From NCBI GenBank assembly GCA_963739985.1, contig CAVUCE010000003.1, forward strand, positions 1-64,000: DNA of 64,000 nucleotides, given 5' to 3'. Below the pieces are notes generated by a model. It did not search any database and was not told where the DNA came from. It saw only the letters and a list, made by a program, of their open reading frames with translations. Shown in pieces: positions 8,360-17,908 of the stretch (within the stretch, counting starts at the first letter, position 1; the number at the start of each line of letters is the position of its first letter). The position numbers and the translations under genes were made by a program. This DNA is from CAVUCE01 sp963739985 (GTDB taxonomy: Bacteria > Bacteroidota > Ignavibacteria > Ignavibacteriales > Ignavibacteriaceae).

Positions 8360-9826
8360 ATGAAAGACAAATTTGAAATTCGTGAAGGCTTAACATTTGA
8401 CGATATTTTGCTCGTGCCATCAAAATCATCCGTGCTCCCAAGAGATGTTGACGTCGTTACAAACCTTACTCATGATATAAAGCTTAACATTCCTATTATA
8501 TCGGCAGCTATGGATACCGTTACAGAATCGGCTTTAGCAATTGCTATTGCTAGAGAAGGCGGAATTGGAATTCTGCATAAAAACATGAGTGTCGAAGAAC
8601 AATGTGGAGAAGTTGATAAAGTTAAACGTTCCGAAAGCGGCATGATAAGAAATCCGGTTACATTAACGCCGGAAAAAACTATTGGCGATGCTGTTGAAAT
8701 GATGAAAAAATATAGCGTATCCGGTATCCCTATTATCGATGAAAATGGAAAGCTAGTTGGTATATTAACTAATCGTGATTTACGTTTTCAGCCAAACCGG
8801 AAATTAAAAGTAAGTGAGTTAATGACAACGGAAAATCTTATTACTGCTCCGATTACTACAACTCTTGAAAAAGCCGAAAAAATTCTCCAAAAATATAAAA
8901 TTGAAAAGCTTCCTGTTGTTGATAAAAATGGAATTCTAAAAGGATTAATTACATTTAAAGATATTCAGAAGAAGAAAATGCATCCTAATGCTTGTAAGGA
9001 TGAGCATGGAAGACTTAGAGTGGGAGCAGCTGTTGGAATTACCGCAGACACTCAAGATAGAATCGCTGAACTAACTAATGCCGGAGCAGATGTTATTGTT
9101 ATTGATACTGCTCATGGACATTCCGTGGGTGTTTTAAAGGCAATTAAAGAAGCGAGAAAAAAATTTAAGTATGCGCAATTAATAGCTGGTAATATAGGGA
9201 CTTATGAGGCGGCACTTGATCTTGCGGCTTGTGGTATTGATGCAGTAAAAGTTGGTATTGGTCCCGGTTCAATTTGTACAACTAGAGTGGTTGCCGGAGT
9301 TGGAGTTCCGCAAATAACAGCTGTTGCCGATGTTGCTAGAGCTCTCCGGAGCAAGGGTATTCCAATTATAGCTGATGGTGGAATCAAACAAACTGGCGAT
9401 ATACCAAAGGCGATTGCTGCCGGAGCAGATTCTGTAATGATTGGAGGACTTTTTGCCGGAGTTGATGAAAGTCCGGGTGAAAAAATATTATTTGAAGGAA
9501 GAAGTTTTAAGGTATATAGGGGGATGGGGTCACTTTCCGCGATGAAAAAAGGAAGCAAAGATAGATATTTTCAGGATACTGAAGATGACATTGCAAAATT
9601 AGTTCCCGAAGGTGTTGAAGGAAGAGTTCCTTTTAAAGGTCCTATTTCAGATACAATCTATCAATTAATTGGGGGATTAAGAGCAGCAATGGGATATTGC
9701 GGAGTGAAAAATATTAGTGAATTAAAAACCGATGCTAAGTTTGTAAGAATAACTATGGCTGGTTTGAGGGAAAGTCATCCACACGATGTAATTATTACTA
9801 AAGAATCTCCTAATTACCATTCCTAA
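8360..9826 (+). CDS. guaB: Inosine-5'-monophosphate dehydrogenase
   Basis: IMP dehydrogenase converts IMP to XMP with NAD+, the committed step of guanine nucleotide synthesis. The protein starts MKDKFEIREGLTFDDILL, the usual N-terminus. Tandem CBS domains occupy about residues 95-205, and the catalytic loop GPGSICTTR carries Cys306. The C-terminal flap GRVPFKGP is also present. Starting at 8360 gives 488 residues, the family norm; the longer frame from 8321 would begin inside a terminator hairpin and adds an unrelated 13 residues. It is monocistronic, with terminators on both sides. Confidence 0.97.
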   Translation: MKDKFEIREGLTFDDILLVPSKSSVLPRDVDVVTNLTHDIKLNIPIISAAMDTVTESALAIAIAREGGIGILHKNMSVEEQCGEVDKVKRSESGMIRNPVTLTPEKTIGDAVEMMKKYSVSGIPIIDENGKLVGILTNRDLRFQPNRKLKVSELMTTENLITAPITTTLEKAEKILQKYKIEKLPVVDKNGILKGLITFKDIQKKKMHPNACKDEHGRLRVGAAVGITADTQDRIAELTNAGADVIVIDTAHGHSVGVLKAIKEARKKFKYAQLIAGNIGTYEAALDLAACGIDAVKVGIGPGSICTTRVVAGVGVPQITAVADVARALRSKGIPIIADGGIKQTGDIPKAIAAGADSVMIGGLFAGVDESPGEKILFEGRSFKVYRGMGSLSAMKKGSKDRYFQDTEDDIAKLVPEGVEGRVPFKGPISDTIYQLIGGLRAAMGYCGVKNISELKTDAKFVRITMAGLRESHPHDVIITKESPNYHS

Positions 9827-9855
9827 AATAAGTTAATAAAATTTTGTTAATTAAG

Positions 9856-9886
9856 TGGTCTCAATATATATTATTGGGACCATTTT
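9856..9886 (+). terminator. Terminator after guaB
   Basis: The arms TGGTCtCAATA and TATTGgGACCA pair over about 11 bases with one wobble and are followed by TTTT, 30 bases after the guaB stop. Confidence 0.8.
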
Positions 9887-9930
9887 AAAGAATTGTGCAT
9901 AATCATTAATAATGTTGTTAAGTTTGTTGT

Positions 9931-11214
9931 ATGTATAAAGTTCTTGTTATAGCGTATTATTTTCCTCCGATGGGATTAAGCGGTGTTCAGCGAACTCTCA
10001 AGTTTGTTAAGTACATGAAAAATTACAACTGGGAGCCAACCGTTTTAACCGCGTCAAATACCGGGTATTATGCTCACGATCTCAGCTTGCTTAAAGAAGC
10101 TGAAGATGCCGAAATCGAAATAGTTAGAGTTGATGGCGGTGGCATTAATTCCAAACTTGCCTCAAAAGGTACTATTCAAATGCCCCGGGAAATAGTTAGA
10201 AAAATATTAAGCCGGATAAGCAGCACTGTTTTAATTCCTGATAATAAAAAAGGATGGACTAATAAAGCAATTCTTAGAGCAAGAAAATTAATTAAAGAAA
10301 ATCATTTTGATCTTATATTTGTAAGTGCACCTCCTTTTTCAACTGTAAATATGGCGGTAAAATTAAAGAAGGAATTTAATATTCCTCTCATTATTGATTA
10401 TCGAGATCTATGGTTCGGAAATCAATTTGCTTTTTATGCAACTCCATGGCATAAGTACATCCATAAGAAAATGGAATATAAAGCACTAAAAGCTGCAGAT
10501 AAAATTACAGCAACTAATCGCAAGGTTAAGGAAAAGATTATTAACTATTATAAATTTTTAACCTTTGAAGATGTTTATATAATTCCTCATGGTTATGATC
10601 CTACTGATTTTGAAAACTTAGCGGTTGAAAAGAAACCTAACAATAAGATGCGCTTAACTTACTCCGGAATATTTTACGAGTATATAACTCCTAAGTATTT
10701 GTTGAATGCTTTCAAAAAACTTACAATTGAAAGGCCGGATATCGCTGCTAATATTGAGCTTCATTTTATTGGCTTCTTACGCAGAGAAAATCAAAAGCTA
10801 ATAAGAAAATTAGAATTGCAAGAATTCGTTACGGAATACGGATATTTAGATCATAAAAGTGCGTTGAAAAAAATAATGACATCCGATGTATTGTGGATGA
10901 TGGTGGGATTAGGCAGAAATGCTGATACTATCTCCAGTGGTAAATTATTTGAATATTTTGGTACTAGAAAACCTATTTTAGCTTGTTTACCGGATGGTGC
11001 TTTAAAAACAGCAGCAAATGAATATGGAGCTTCCTTTATTACACAGCCAAACAATGTTGAAGAAATTAAGAAAACCCTAATTCATATTTATAAACTTTAT
11101 GCTGCAGGCAAATTTCCAAAACCGGATGAAGATTTTGTGCAAAAACATCGCAGAGATTATCTAACTGAATTACTAACCAAGCAATTTCAATTTTTAGTTA
11201 AGGATGAGTTATAA
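9931..11214 (+). CDS. GT4-type glycosyltransferase
   Basis: This 427-residue protein has two Rossmann-like halves typical of the GT-B fold. The N-terminal acceptor domain begins YKVLVIAYYFPPMGLSGVQR (glycine-rich loop) and contains IIDYRDLW. The C-terminal donor domain contains IIPHGYDPTDF and SSGKLFEYFGTRKPIL, where the glutamate of the KLFEY segment occupies the nucleotide-sugar binding position of GT4 enzymes. It should transfer a sugar from a nucleotide donor to a lipid, glycan or cell-surface acceptor in the cytoplasm. Its stop overlaps the purD ATG by one base (TAATG), implying translational coupling, although the two functions are unrelated. No strong ribosome site precedes the ATG. 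Acceptor unknown. Confidence 0.88.
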   Translation: MYKVLVIAYYFPPMGLSGVQRTLKFVKYMKNYNWEPTVLTASNTGYYAHDLSLLKEAEDAEIEIVRVDGGGINSKLASKGTIQMPREIVRKILSRISSTVLIPDNKKGWTNKAILRARKLIKENHFDLIFVSAPPFSTVNMAVKLKKEFNIPLIIDYRDLWFGNQFAFYATPWHKYIHKKMEYKALKAADKITATNRKVKEKIINYYKFLTFEDVYIIPHGYDPTDFENLAVEKKPNNKMRLTYSGIFYEYITPKYLLNAFKKLTIERPDIAANIELHFIGFLRRENQKLIRKLELQEFVTEYGYLDHKSALKKIMTSDVLWMMVGLGRNADTISSGKLFEYFGTRKPILACLPDGALKTAANEYGASFITQPNNVEEIKKTLIHIYKLYAAGKFPKPDEDFVQKHRRDYLTELLTKQFQFLVKDEL

Positions 11215-12500
11215 TGAATGTACTTGTTATTGGTTCAGGGGGAAGAGAACATGCAATTGCAAAAAGAATTAGTGAAAGTGAAAGTCTGGAAAAATTGTAT
11301 ATCGTTCCGGGGAACCCGGGTACAGAGAATTTGGGCGAAAATATTTCTTTAGACACGAATGATAAAGAGAAAGTTATAAATTTATGTAAAGATAAAAGTA
11401 TAGATTTGGTTGTCATTGGACCGGAAGATCCCTTGGTTAATGGTTTGGGAGATGAATTAAGAAAAAATGGCATTAGTGTATTCGGACCGAATTCAAATGC
11501 TGCTGAGATAGAAGCGCATAAATCATTTGCTAAAAATTTAATGCGGAATTATGGAATTCCGACAGCAGAGTTTAAAGAGTACGAAAAAAATCAATTCGAT
11601 GAGGCAAAAAATTATTTAGAAACGGCAAAATATCCATTGGTAATAAAAGCCGATGGATTGGCTGCAGGTAAAGGCGTTTTAATCTGTGAAAATCTAAAAG
11701 AAGCTTTAGCCGGAATGCAGTCAATTTTTGTTGAAAATCAATTTGGTGCGGCCGGGAATAAGATTGTTATCGAAGAGTTTATGGTTGGTGAAGAAGCATC
11801 AATTTTTGCTATCACTGATGGAAATCAATTTGTTTGTCTACCTGCTGCTCAAGATCATAAAAGAATTGGGAACGGAGATACCGGTAAAAACACCGGCGGA
11901 ATGGGTGCATACGCTCCTGCACCGATTATTTCAGCGGACCTTCAAGCATTGATAGATAGAACAATAATTGAACCTACAATTAACGCATTAAGAAATGAAG
12001 GTCGTTCGTTTATCGGATGTTTATATGCCGGTTTGATGATTACTAATGAAGGACCTAAGGTTGTCGAATTTAATTGCCGTTTTGGTGATCCTGAAACTCA
12101 AGCTGTTCTCCCTTTATTAGAAGGAGATTTCTTAAAATTATTATATTCTGCATCTATAGGGAAACTCGATAAATCTCTTGTAAAATATAACGGTGGATCT
12201 TCAGTGTGTATTGTGGCTGCATCGGGTGGTTATCCTGAATCATATCAAAAGGGTTTTGAGATAAACGGATTAAATGCTTTATCTGATGAGAAAGAAGTTA
12301 TTGTTTATCATGCCGGAACAAAAAAATCTGCCGGCAAGATATTCACAAACGGCGGTAGAGTATTAGGTGTTACTTCAGTTATTGAGCAAAATGATCTTAA
12401 AATTGCCAAAGAAAAAGCATACCTCGCAATTCAAAATATTTCATTTGAAGGAATTTATTTTAGAAACGATATAACCGATAAAGCATTTAAACATTTATAA
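11214..12500 (+). CDS. purD: Phosphoribosylamine-glycine ligase (GAR synthetase)
   Basis: PurD joins glycine to phosphoribosylamine using ATP, an early step of purine synthesis. The 428-residue sequence shows the GxGGREHAI start, the N domain (IGPEDPLVNGL), the ATP-grasp core (VIKADGLAAGKGV, the GGMGAYAPAP loop) and the metal-binding EFNCRFGDPETQ motif. Length matches the family. It overlaps the preceding glycosyltransferase gene by one base. guaB lies one gene upstream, so two purine genes share the neighbourhood but are separated by a terminator. Confidence 0.97.
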   Translation: MNVLVIGSGGREHAIAKRISESESLEKLYIVPGNPGTENLGENISLDTNDKEKVINLCKDKSIDLVVIGPEDPLVNGLGDELRKNGISVFGPNSNAAEIEAHKSFAKNLMRNYGIPTAEFKEYEKNQFDEAKNYLETAKYPLVIKADGLAAGKGVLICENLKEALAGMQSIFVENQFGAAGNKIVIEEFMVGEEASIFAITDGNQFVCLPAAQDHKRIGNGDTGKNTGGMGAYAPAPIISADLQALIDRTIIEPTINALRNEGRSFIGCLYAGLMITNEGPKVVEFNCRFGDPETQAVLPLLEGDFLKLLYSASIGKLDKSLVKYNGGSSVCIVAASGGYPESYQKGFEINGLNALSDEKEVIVYHAGTKKSAGKIFTNGGRVLGVTSVIEQNDLKIAKEKAYLAIQNISFEGIYFRNDITDKAFKHL

Positions 12501-12571
12501 AATGAATACTTGCTTATTGTGTTGAGTTTTATCTTATATTCAATTAAGATGAAAATAAACTATACTTTAAA

Positions 12572-14185
12572 ATGATACCACTTCATGTACATTCAAATTA
12601 CTCAATTCTAAAAGGTGCCGTAAGTATTGAAGCACTTGTGGAAAGAGCAAAATCGTATGGGCTACCTGCTTTAGCTTTAACCGATGATAATGGAATGTAT
12701 GGTCTGATTAAATTTGCTAAACTTTGTATTGAAAATAATATTAAACCAATTCTTGGAAGTAAAATAAATGATCCTCTAGATGAAGATCTAAGTGCTATCT
12801 TTCTTGCAAAAAATAATAATGGTTATTCGAAGCTTTGTAAAATTATAACTTCTCGAAAACTCAACGAAGATTTCTCCCTTATAAAATTAATTAATACCGG
12901 AATCGATGATATCTTTATCATTACTGATTCAATTGAACTTTTGAAAAAAATAAAACCGGGCAGACTTCAAGATTTGTATGCGGAACTAATCTATGGTAAC
13001 GACTCAAGTCGAAATACTCGTGAATTGTTTGAATATTGCACTACTCATGAAATAAAGGTTGTAGCTACTGCACCAATCTATTTCCTCAATAAGGATGATT
13101 TCCTAATACATCAAGTTCTATCTTCAATTCGCTTGAATGAAAATTTGGAGAATCTTAAAATAAGCGCTTTAGTAAGTGAAGAGTTTTATTTTAAAAATCC
13201 GTTTGAGGTTGCAAAAAAATGGCACTTACTACCGGATGCAATAAAAGCGTCGGAATTTATTAGTGAGAATTGTAATGTCGATCTAAAGTTCAATGAGCTT
13301 AAATTTCCTCGATATGATTTACCTCCGGGAGAAACACCGGAATCATTATTACATAAAGAAACTTATAAAGGCTTAGCAAAAAGATATAGACCAATAACTG
13401 AGATTGCAAAAGACAGGTTAAGACAAGAATTAAGTGTTATCGAAGAAATGAATTTTGCCGGATATTTTCTTGTTGTAAACGACATTGTTAATGAAGCTAA
13501 AAAAAGGGGAATGATGCTGATTGGCAGAGGCTCTGCTGCTAATAGCATTGTTGCGTATTGTTTGGGCTTAACACAAGTTGATCCTATAAAGCATAATTTC
13601 TACTTTGAAAGGTTTCTGAACAAAGGCAGAAGCAATGCACCCGATGTTGATATTGATTTTTCATGGAAGGAACGAGATGAAATTATAAAATTTATTTTTG
13701 ATAAATATGGATATCAAAATGTAGCAATGATTTCTACAACTGTTACATTTAGAGCGCGTTCTGCGTTTAGGGAAGTGGCAAAAGCTTTTGGACTTTCTAA
13801 TGATGAAATATCAAAATATAGCAAATTTATTCCATGGACTAACGCTGAGAATTTACCTAATATTTCAGAACTTTTTCCTGAAGCACGCAGTCTTAAGTTT
13901 AATGTTGAACCATGGAAAAATATAGTCGAAATTGCTTCAAAGATAGCACGATTTCCGCGGCATTTGAGCATTCATCCCAGCGGAATTATAATTACACCGA
14001 CACCGGTTACGGATTATACTGCTCTGGAATATGCAAAAAATAAAGGACTTGGATTAATAATAACTCAACCTGATATGTATTCAATTGAAGATTTGGGACT
14101 GGTTAAAATAGATATTCTTAGTCAACGATCGTTAGGCGTTTTAAGAGATACCATGTCAAGAATTGAATCCAATATCGGTTATTAA
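12572..14185 (+). CDS. Shortened DNA polymerase III alpha-like protein (PHP plus palm only)
   Basis: The 537-residue protein begins with a PHP domain (MIPLHVHSNYSILKGA, Asp/His motifs in the first 60 residues) and continues into the C-family polymerase core (GRGSAANSIVAYCLG, PDVDIDFSW). The catalytic aspartates correspond to Asp360, Asp362 and Asp514 (KIDILSQRSL). It ends about 23 residues after the third aspartate. Replicative DnaE and the error-prone DnaE2/ImuC class run to about 1000-1150 residues, so the fingers, beta-binding and OB parts are absent. No continuation is visible in the 130 bases after the stop. The phrase DILSQRSL is closer to the DnaE2-like branch than to DnaE1. It could be a stable short form or a truncated paralogue; it is unlikely to be the replicative polymerase. 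Confidence 0.85.
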   Translation: MIPLHVHSNYSILKGAVSIEALVERAKSYGLPALALTDDNGMYGLIKFAKLCIENNIKPILGSKINDPLDEDLSAIFLAKNNNGYSKLCKIITSRKLNEDFSLIKLINTGIDDIFIITDSIELLKKIKPGRLQDLYAELIYGNDSSRNTRELFEYCTTHEIKVVATAPIYFLNKDDFLIHQVLSSIRLNENLENLKISALVSEEFYFKNPFEVAKKWHLLPDAIKASEFISENCNVDLKFNELKFPRYDLPPGETPESLLHKETYKGLAKRYRPITEIAKDRLRQELSVIEEMNFAGYFLVVNDIVNEAKKRGMMLIGRGSAANSIVAYCLGLTQVDPIKHNFYFERFLNKGRSNAPDVDIDFSWKERDEIIKFIFDKYGYQNVAMISTTVTFRARSAFREVAKAFGLSNDEISKYSKFIPWTNAENLPNISELFPEARSLKFNVEPWKNIVEIASKIARFPRHLSIHPSGIIITPTPVTDYTALEYAKNKGLGLIITQPDMYSIEDLGLVKIDILSQRSLGVLRDTMSRIESNIGY

Positions 14186-14316
14186 ATAAGTAAAATGTTT
14201 TTATTGTAAATAAAAATTCCTTTCTCTAATTTCAGCCGGCATATTTTTATGTCATTAATAAACCTTTCAAAATAACATTTTAGGGGAACTTAAATGAGGG
14301 AAATATCCTATAAAAA

Positions 14317-14350
14317 GAAAAAGCCCACTCAATATTGAATGGGCTTTTTA
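14317..14350. terminator. Bidirectional terminator between the DnaE-like gene and tRNA-Leu
   Basis: AGCCCA-ctCAAT and ATTGaaTGGGCT form a long stem. A-rich sequence lies on the left and T residues on the right, so it can end the minus-strand tRNA-Leu transcript and the plus-strand transcript. Confidence 0.85.
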
Positions 14351-14351
14351 G

Positions 14352-14437
14352 TACCGAAGGCCGGACTCGAACCGGCACATGGTGTAAGCCATACTAGATT
14401 TTGAGTCTAGCGCGTCTACCAATTTCGCCACTTCGGC
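14352..14437 (-). tRNA. tRNA-Leu (anticodon CAA)
   Basis: On the minus strand the 86-base gene has acceptor stem GCCGAAG / CTTCGGT, a D-arm GGCGAAATTGGTAGACGC, the anticodon loop CTCAAAA with anticodon CAA (reads UUG), a long variable arm (TATGGCTTACACCATG) and T loop GGTTCGAGTCC. The discriminator is A; CCA is not encoded. The class II structure supports leucine. Confidence 0.95.
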
Positions 14438-14567
14438 AATTATACTTTTCAAACTATTCTTTTTAATTCATATTAAAACGAATTAAAATTTGAACTTCAA
14501 TATTATACTAAAATCGAATGATTTTCAAGCAATAATAAAAATAATTCAGAATAATATTTCGCAATAA

Positions 14568-16286
14568 TTATTTCTTTTGCTGCGATTTTTCAATCTTTGC
14601 CCACGTATCTCTCAAAGGAACCGTTCTGTTAAAGACGAGCTTATCTGAATTAGATTCTTTTGAATCAGCGCAAAAATATCCTAATCTTTCAAATTGAAAT
14701 CTATCACCTGGTTGAGCACTTGATAAACCCGGTTCAAGCTTACAATTATTTAAAACCTCTAGTGAACTTGGATTTATAAATTCTTTGAAATCTTTTTCTT
14801 TATCGCCTCCGGGATCCGGAGATGTAAAAAGTCTATCATATAATCTTACTTCTGCATTTATTGCATGTTTGGCAGAAACCCAATGGATAGTTCCTTTTAC
14901 TTTTTTACCGCTCGAATCTGAACCGCTTTTTGTTTCAGGATAGTATATACAATGTAACTCTTTTATTTCTCCGGTATTTTCATCTTTTACAAAATCAACA
15001 CATTTTATGATATATGCATATCTTAATCTCACTTCATTACCCGGGAAAAGTCGGAAAAACTTTTTCGGGGGATCTTCCATGAAATCATCTTTTTCTATAA
15101 AGATTTCTTTACTAAATGGGATTTTTCTCTTACCCATTGATTCATCTTCAGGGTTGTTTACTGCTTCCAATTCTTCAACTTGATCTTCCGGATAATTATC
15201 AATAATTACTTTTAGAGGATTTAAAACAGACATCACTCTCATAGCTTTTTTGTTCAGATCTTCTCTCACACTATGTTCTAAAAGAGCAACATCAATAACT
15301 CCGTCCCGTTTTGCAACTCCAACGCGCTCGGCAAAATTACGAATTGATTCAGGAGTATAACCGCGCCTTCTTAATCCGGAAATAGTTGGCATTCTTGGAT
15401 CATCCCATCCGGAGACATGTTTTTCTTCAACAAGTTGCAGTAACTTCCTTTTACTCATGATTGTAAAATTTAGATTTAATCTTGCAAATTCAATTTGTCT
15501 GGGATGATGAATTTCTAACTCCTCAATAAACCAATCATAAAGTGGACGATGATTTTCAAATTCAAGTGTACAAATTGAATGGGTAATTCCTTCAATCGAA
15601 TCAGACTGCCCATGAGCCCAATCATACATTGGATAAATGCACCATTTATCACCTGTTCTATGATGATTTGCATGGCGAATTCGATACATTATAGGATCAC
15701 GCATATTCATATTAGGTGATGACAGATCGATTTTTGCTCTCAATACATGCTCACCGTCTTTGAAATCGCCGTTTTTCATCTTTTCGAATAAGTCAAGATT
15801 TTCTTCAACTGAACGATTTCGAAATTCGTTTTCTTTTCCGGGCTCAGTTGGAGTTCCTCTAAATTCTTTTATTTGTTCCATGCTCATGGAATCAACATAG
15901 GCTTTACCTTTTTTGATCAATTTAACAGCGTAATCATACAATTGGTCAAAATAATCTGATGCAAAATATGCTTGATCATTCCAGTTAAATCCAAGCCATT
16001 CGATATCTGCTTTTATTGATTCTACATATTCAACATCTTCCTTACTTGGATTAGTATCATCAAACCGCAAGTTACATAGTCCGTTGTAATCTTTCGCAAT
16101 TCCAAAATTTAAGCATATCGATTTTGCATGACCGATATGAAGATAACCGTTTGGTTCGGGTGGAAAACGGGTATGAACTTTTTTACCATTCTTACCGGCT
16201 TCTAAATCACTATCTATAATTTCTCTAATAAAATTTGATGATGTTGAATTATTTTCTTCGCTGTTTTTATTATTTATTGTTTCCAT
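14568..16286 (-). CDS. glnS: Glutaminyl-tRNA synthetase
   Basis: GlnRS charges tRNA-Gln with glutamine directly, avoiding the Glu-tRNA amidotransferase route. The 572-residue class I enzyme shows the HIGH-equivalent in FPPEPNGYLHIGHAKSI, the KMSKS-equivalent in TIMSKRKL, and the GlnRS-specific C-terminal anticodon-binding beta-barrels (GDRFQFERLGYF, VFNRTVPLRDTW). The first 15-20 residues are a low-complexity Asn/Ser/Glu stretch. It lies 30 bases downstream of gltX on the same strand, so the two Glu/Gln synthetases form an operon. Confidence 0.97.
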   Translation of the reverse strand: METINNKNSEENNSTSSNFIREIIDSDLEAGKNGKKVHTRFPPEPNGYLHIGHAKSICLNFGIAKDYNGLCNLRFDDTNPSKEDVEYVESIKADIEWLGFNWNDQAYFASDYFDQLYDYAVKLIKKGKAYVDSMSMEQIKEFRGTPTEPGKENEFRNRSVEENLDLFEKMKNGDFKDGEHVLRAKIDLSSPNMNMRDPIMYRIRHANHHRTGDKWCIYPMYDWAHGQSDSIEGITHSICTLEFENHRPLYDWFIEELEIHHPRQIEFARLNLNFTIMSKRKLLQLVEEKHVSGWDDPRMPTISGLRRRGYTPESIRNFAERVGVAKRDGVIDVALLEHSVREDLNKKAMRVMSVLNPLKVIIDNYPEDQVEELEAVNNPEDESMGKRKIPFSKEIFIEKDDFMEDPPKKFFRLFPGNEVRLRYAYIIKCVDFVKDENTGEIKELHCIYYPETKSGSDSSGKKVKGTIHWVSAKHAINAEVRLYDRLFTSPDPGGDKEKDFKEFINPSSLEVLNNCKLEPGLSSAQPGDRFQFERLGYFCADSKESNSDKLVFNRTVPLRDTWAKIEKSQQKK

Positions 16287-16316
16287 AGTATTTCTCTTTA
16301 AAAACTTTTTAATAGA

Positions 16317-17777
16317 TCAAGTAGTCTTAATATTCTCGATAGCTTTTTGAATTCTTTTTATGATTTCTGATTTGCCTAAGATAAAAATTAAATCATAAAC
16401 TCCGGGTCCTACTCCAACTCCTGATGTTGCTAATCGAACAGCATGTATCAATTTACCGGCGCCAATTCCTAGTTCCTCTGCTGTTTGTTTCAATGATTTT
16501 TCGTAATCTTCTTTTACCGGATTTTCAAGGTTAGAAAATGCCTCACATAATTTTTTTAACTGCTCCGGAGTATCTTCTTTCCATCTTTTTCTTACTACAT
16601 CCGGATCGTAAGTTTCGGGTTCTTCAAAAAAGAAATAACTTTTTTCCAAATATTCATGTATAAAAATTACTCGTTCTTTCATGGATTCAACTACATGCAG
16701 AAGATAATCATCGCTATAACTATTTTCACTATACTTACTCTTTGCTAATTCATCGCGCAGCATTTGAAGTAATTCATCATTTGGTTTAGATCTTAAATGT
16801 TCACCGTTTAACCAATTTAATTTTTCTACGTTAAAAACTGCGCCGGACTTATTTACTCTGTCTAAAGAGAAATTATTGACAAGTCCTTCTAGGTTATAAA
16901 ACTCTTTATCATCGCCGGCATTCCATCCGAGTAAAGCTACAAAATTTACCAAAGCTTCTTTCAGATATCCTTTTGCTCTATAATCTTCAACTGCAACATC
17001 GCCTTGTCTCTTACTTAATTTTGATTTATCAGGGTTTAGCAGTAATGGAAGATGTGCAAACACTGGACGTTCCCATTCTAAAGCATCATATAACAAAACA
17101 TGTTTTGGTGTTGATGAAAGCCATTCTTCGCCGCGGATAACGTGTGTTATCTGCATTAAGTGATCATCAACTACATTTGCCAGGTGATAAGTAGGGAAGC
17201 CATCACTTTTAACTAATACCTGATCATCTACAGTATTACTATTAAATTCTACTTCTCCGCGTACAACGTCTTCAATTTTTATCAATTCATCCGGAAGTAC
17301 ATTTAATCTGACTACATGGGGTTTTCCTGCTGCTATGTTTGCATCTATCTCTTCTTTAGTTAAATGAAGACAATGCTTATCGTACTTTCCTTGCAATTTA
17401 TGCTTTTGTTGCTCTTCTCTTAACTCTTGAAGCCTTTCGGAAGTGCAGAAACAATAATAAGCTTTTCCTTTTTCAATCAGTTGCTCGGAATATCTCTTAT
17501 AGATTTCCAATCTTTCTGATTGAATATACGGCCCAAATTCTCCGGGATTATCCGGACCTTCATCGTAATCTAACCCTACCCATTTTAGAGTAGAAATTAA
17601 ATTATCCACTGCGCCTTCAACAAGTCTATTTCTGTCTGTATCTTCAATACGAAGTATAAACTTTCCGTTTTTATTTTTTGCGAAAAGATAATTATACAAG
17701 GCTGTCCGAAGTCCGCCTACATGTAAATAACCGGTCGGGCTTGGTGCAAATCTTACTCTGGGAATATTACTAATCAT
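16317..17777 (-). CDS. gltX: Glutamyl-tRNA synthetase
   Basis: This 486-residue class I synthetase attaches glutamate to tRNA-Glu. The N-terminal VRFAPSPTGYLHVGGLR (HIGH-equivalent), the FCTSERL zinc-binding-region remnant, SKLSKRQGDV (KMSKS-equivalent) and the helical anticodon-binding domain (about 330-486) are visible. Length is normal. It is the upstream gene of a pair with glnS. Because GlnRS is present, this enzyme should be the discriminating form that does not need to mischarge tRNA-Gln; this is inference. Confidence 0.97.
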   Translation of the reverse strand: MISNIPRVRFAPSPTGYLHVGGLRTALYNYLFAKNKNGKFILRIEDTDRNRLVEGAVDNLISTLKWVGLDYDEGPDNPGEFGPYIQSERLEIYKRYSEQLIEKGKAYYCFCTSERLQELREEQQKHKLQGKYDKHCLHLTKEEIDANIAAGKPHVVRLNVLPDELIKIEDVVRGEVEFNSNTVDDQVLVKSDGFPTYHLANVVDDHLMQITHVIRGEEWLSSTPKHVLLYDALEWERPVFAHLPLLLNPDKSKLSKRQGDVAVEDYRAKGYLKEALVNFVALLGWNAGDDKEFYNLEGLVNNFSLDRVNKSGAVFNVEKLNWLNGEHLRSKPNDELLQMLRDELAKSKYSENSYSDDYLLHVVESMKERVIFIHEYLEKSYFFFEEPETYDPDVVRKRWKEDTPEQLKKLCEAFSNLENPVKEDYEKSLKQTAEELGIGAGKLIHAVRLATSGVGVGPGVYDLIFILGKSEIIKRIQKAIENIKTT

Positions 17778-17908
17778 AATTATTTAAATTGAATTAAAAA
17801 AATGTATACAAAATTAAGCATTTTGAATTAATAATAATAGGGAATCAAGCAGGTGAGGAATAAAATCTTCACTCTGCAAGCTATGCCGAATGAAGATTAT
17901 ATAAAAAT

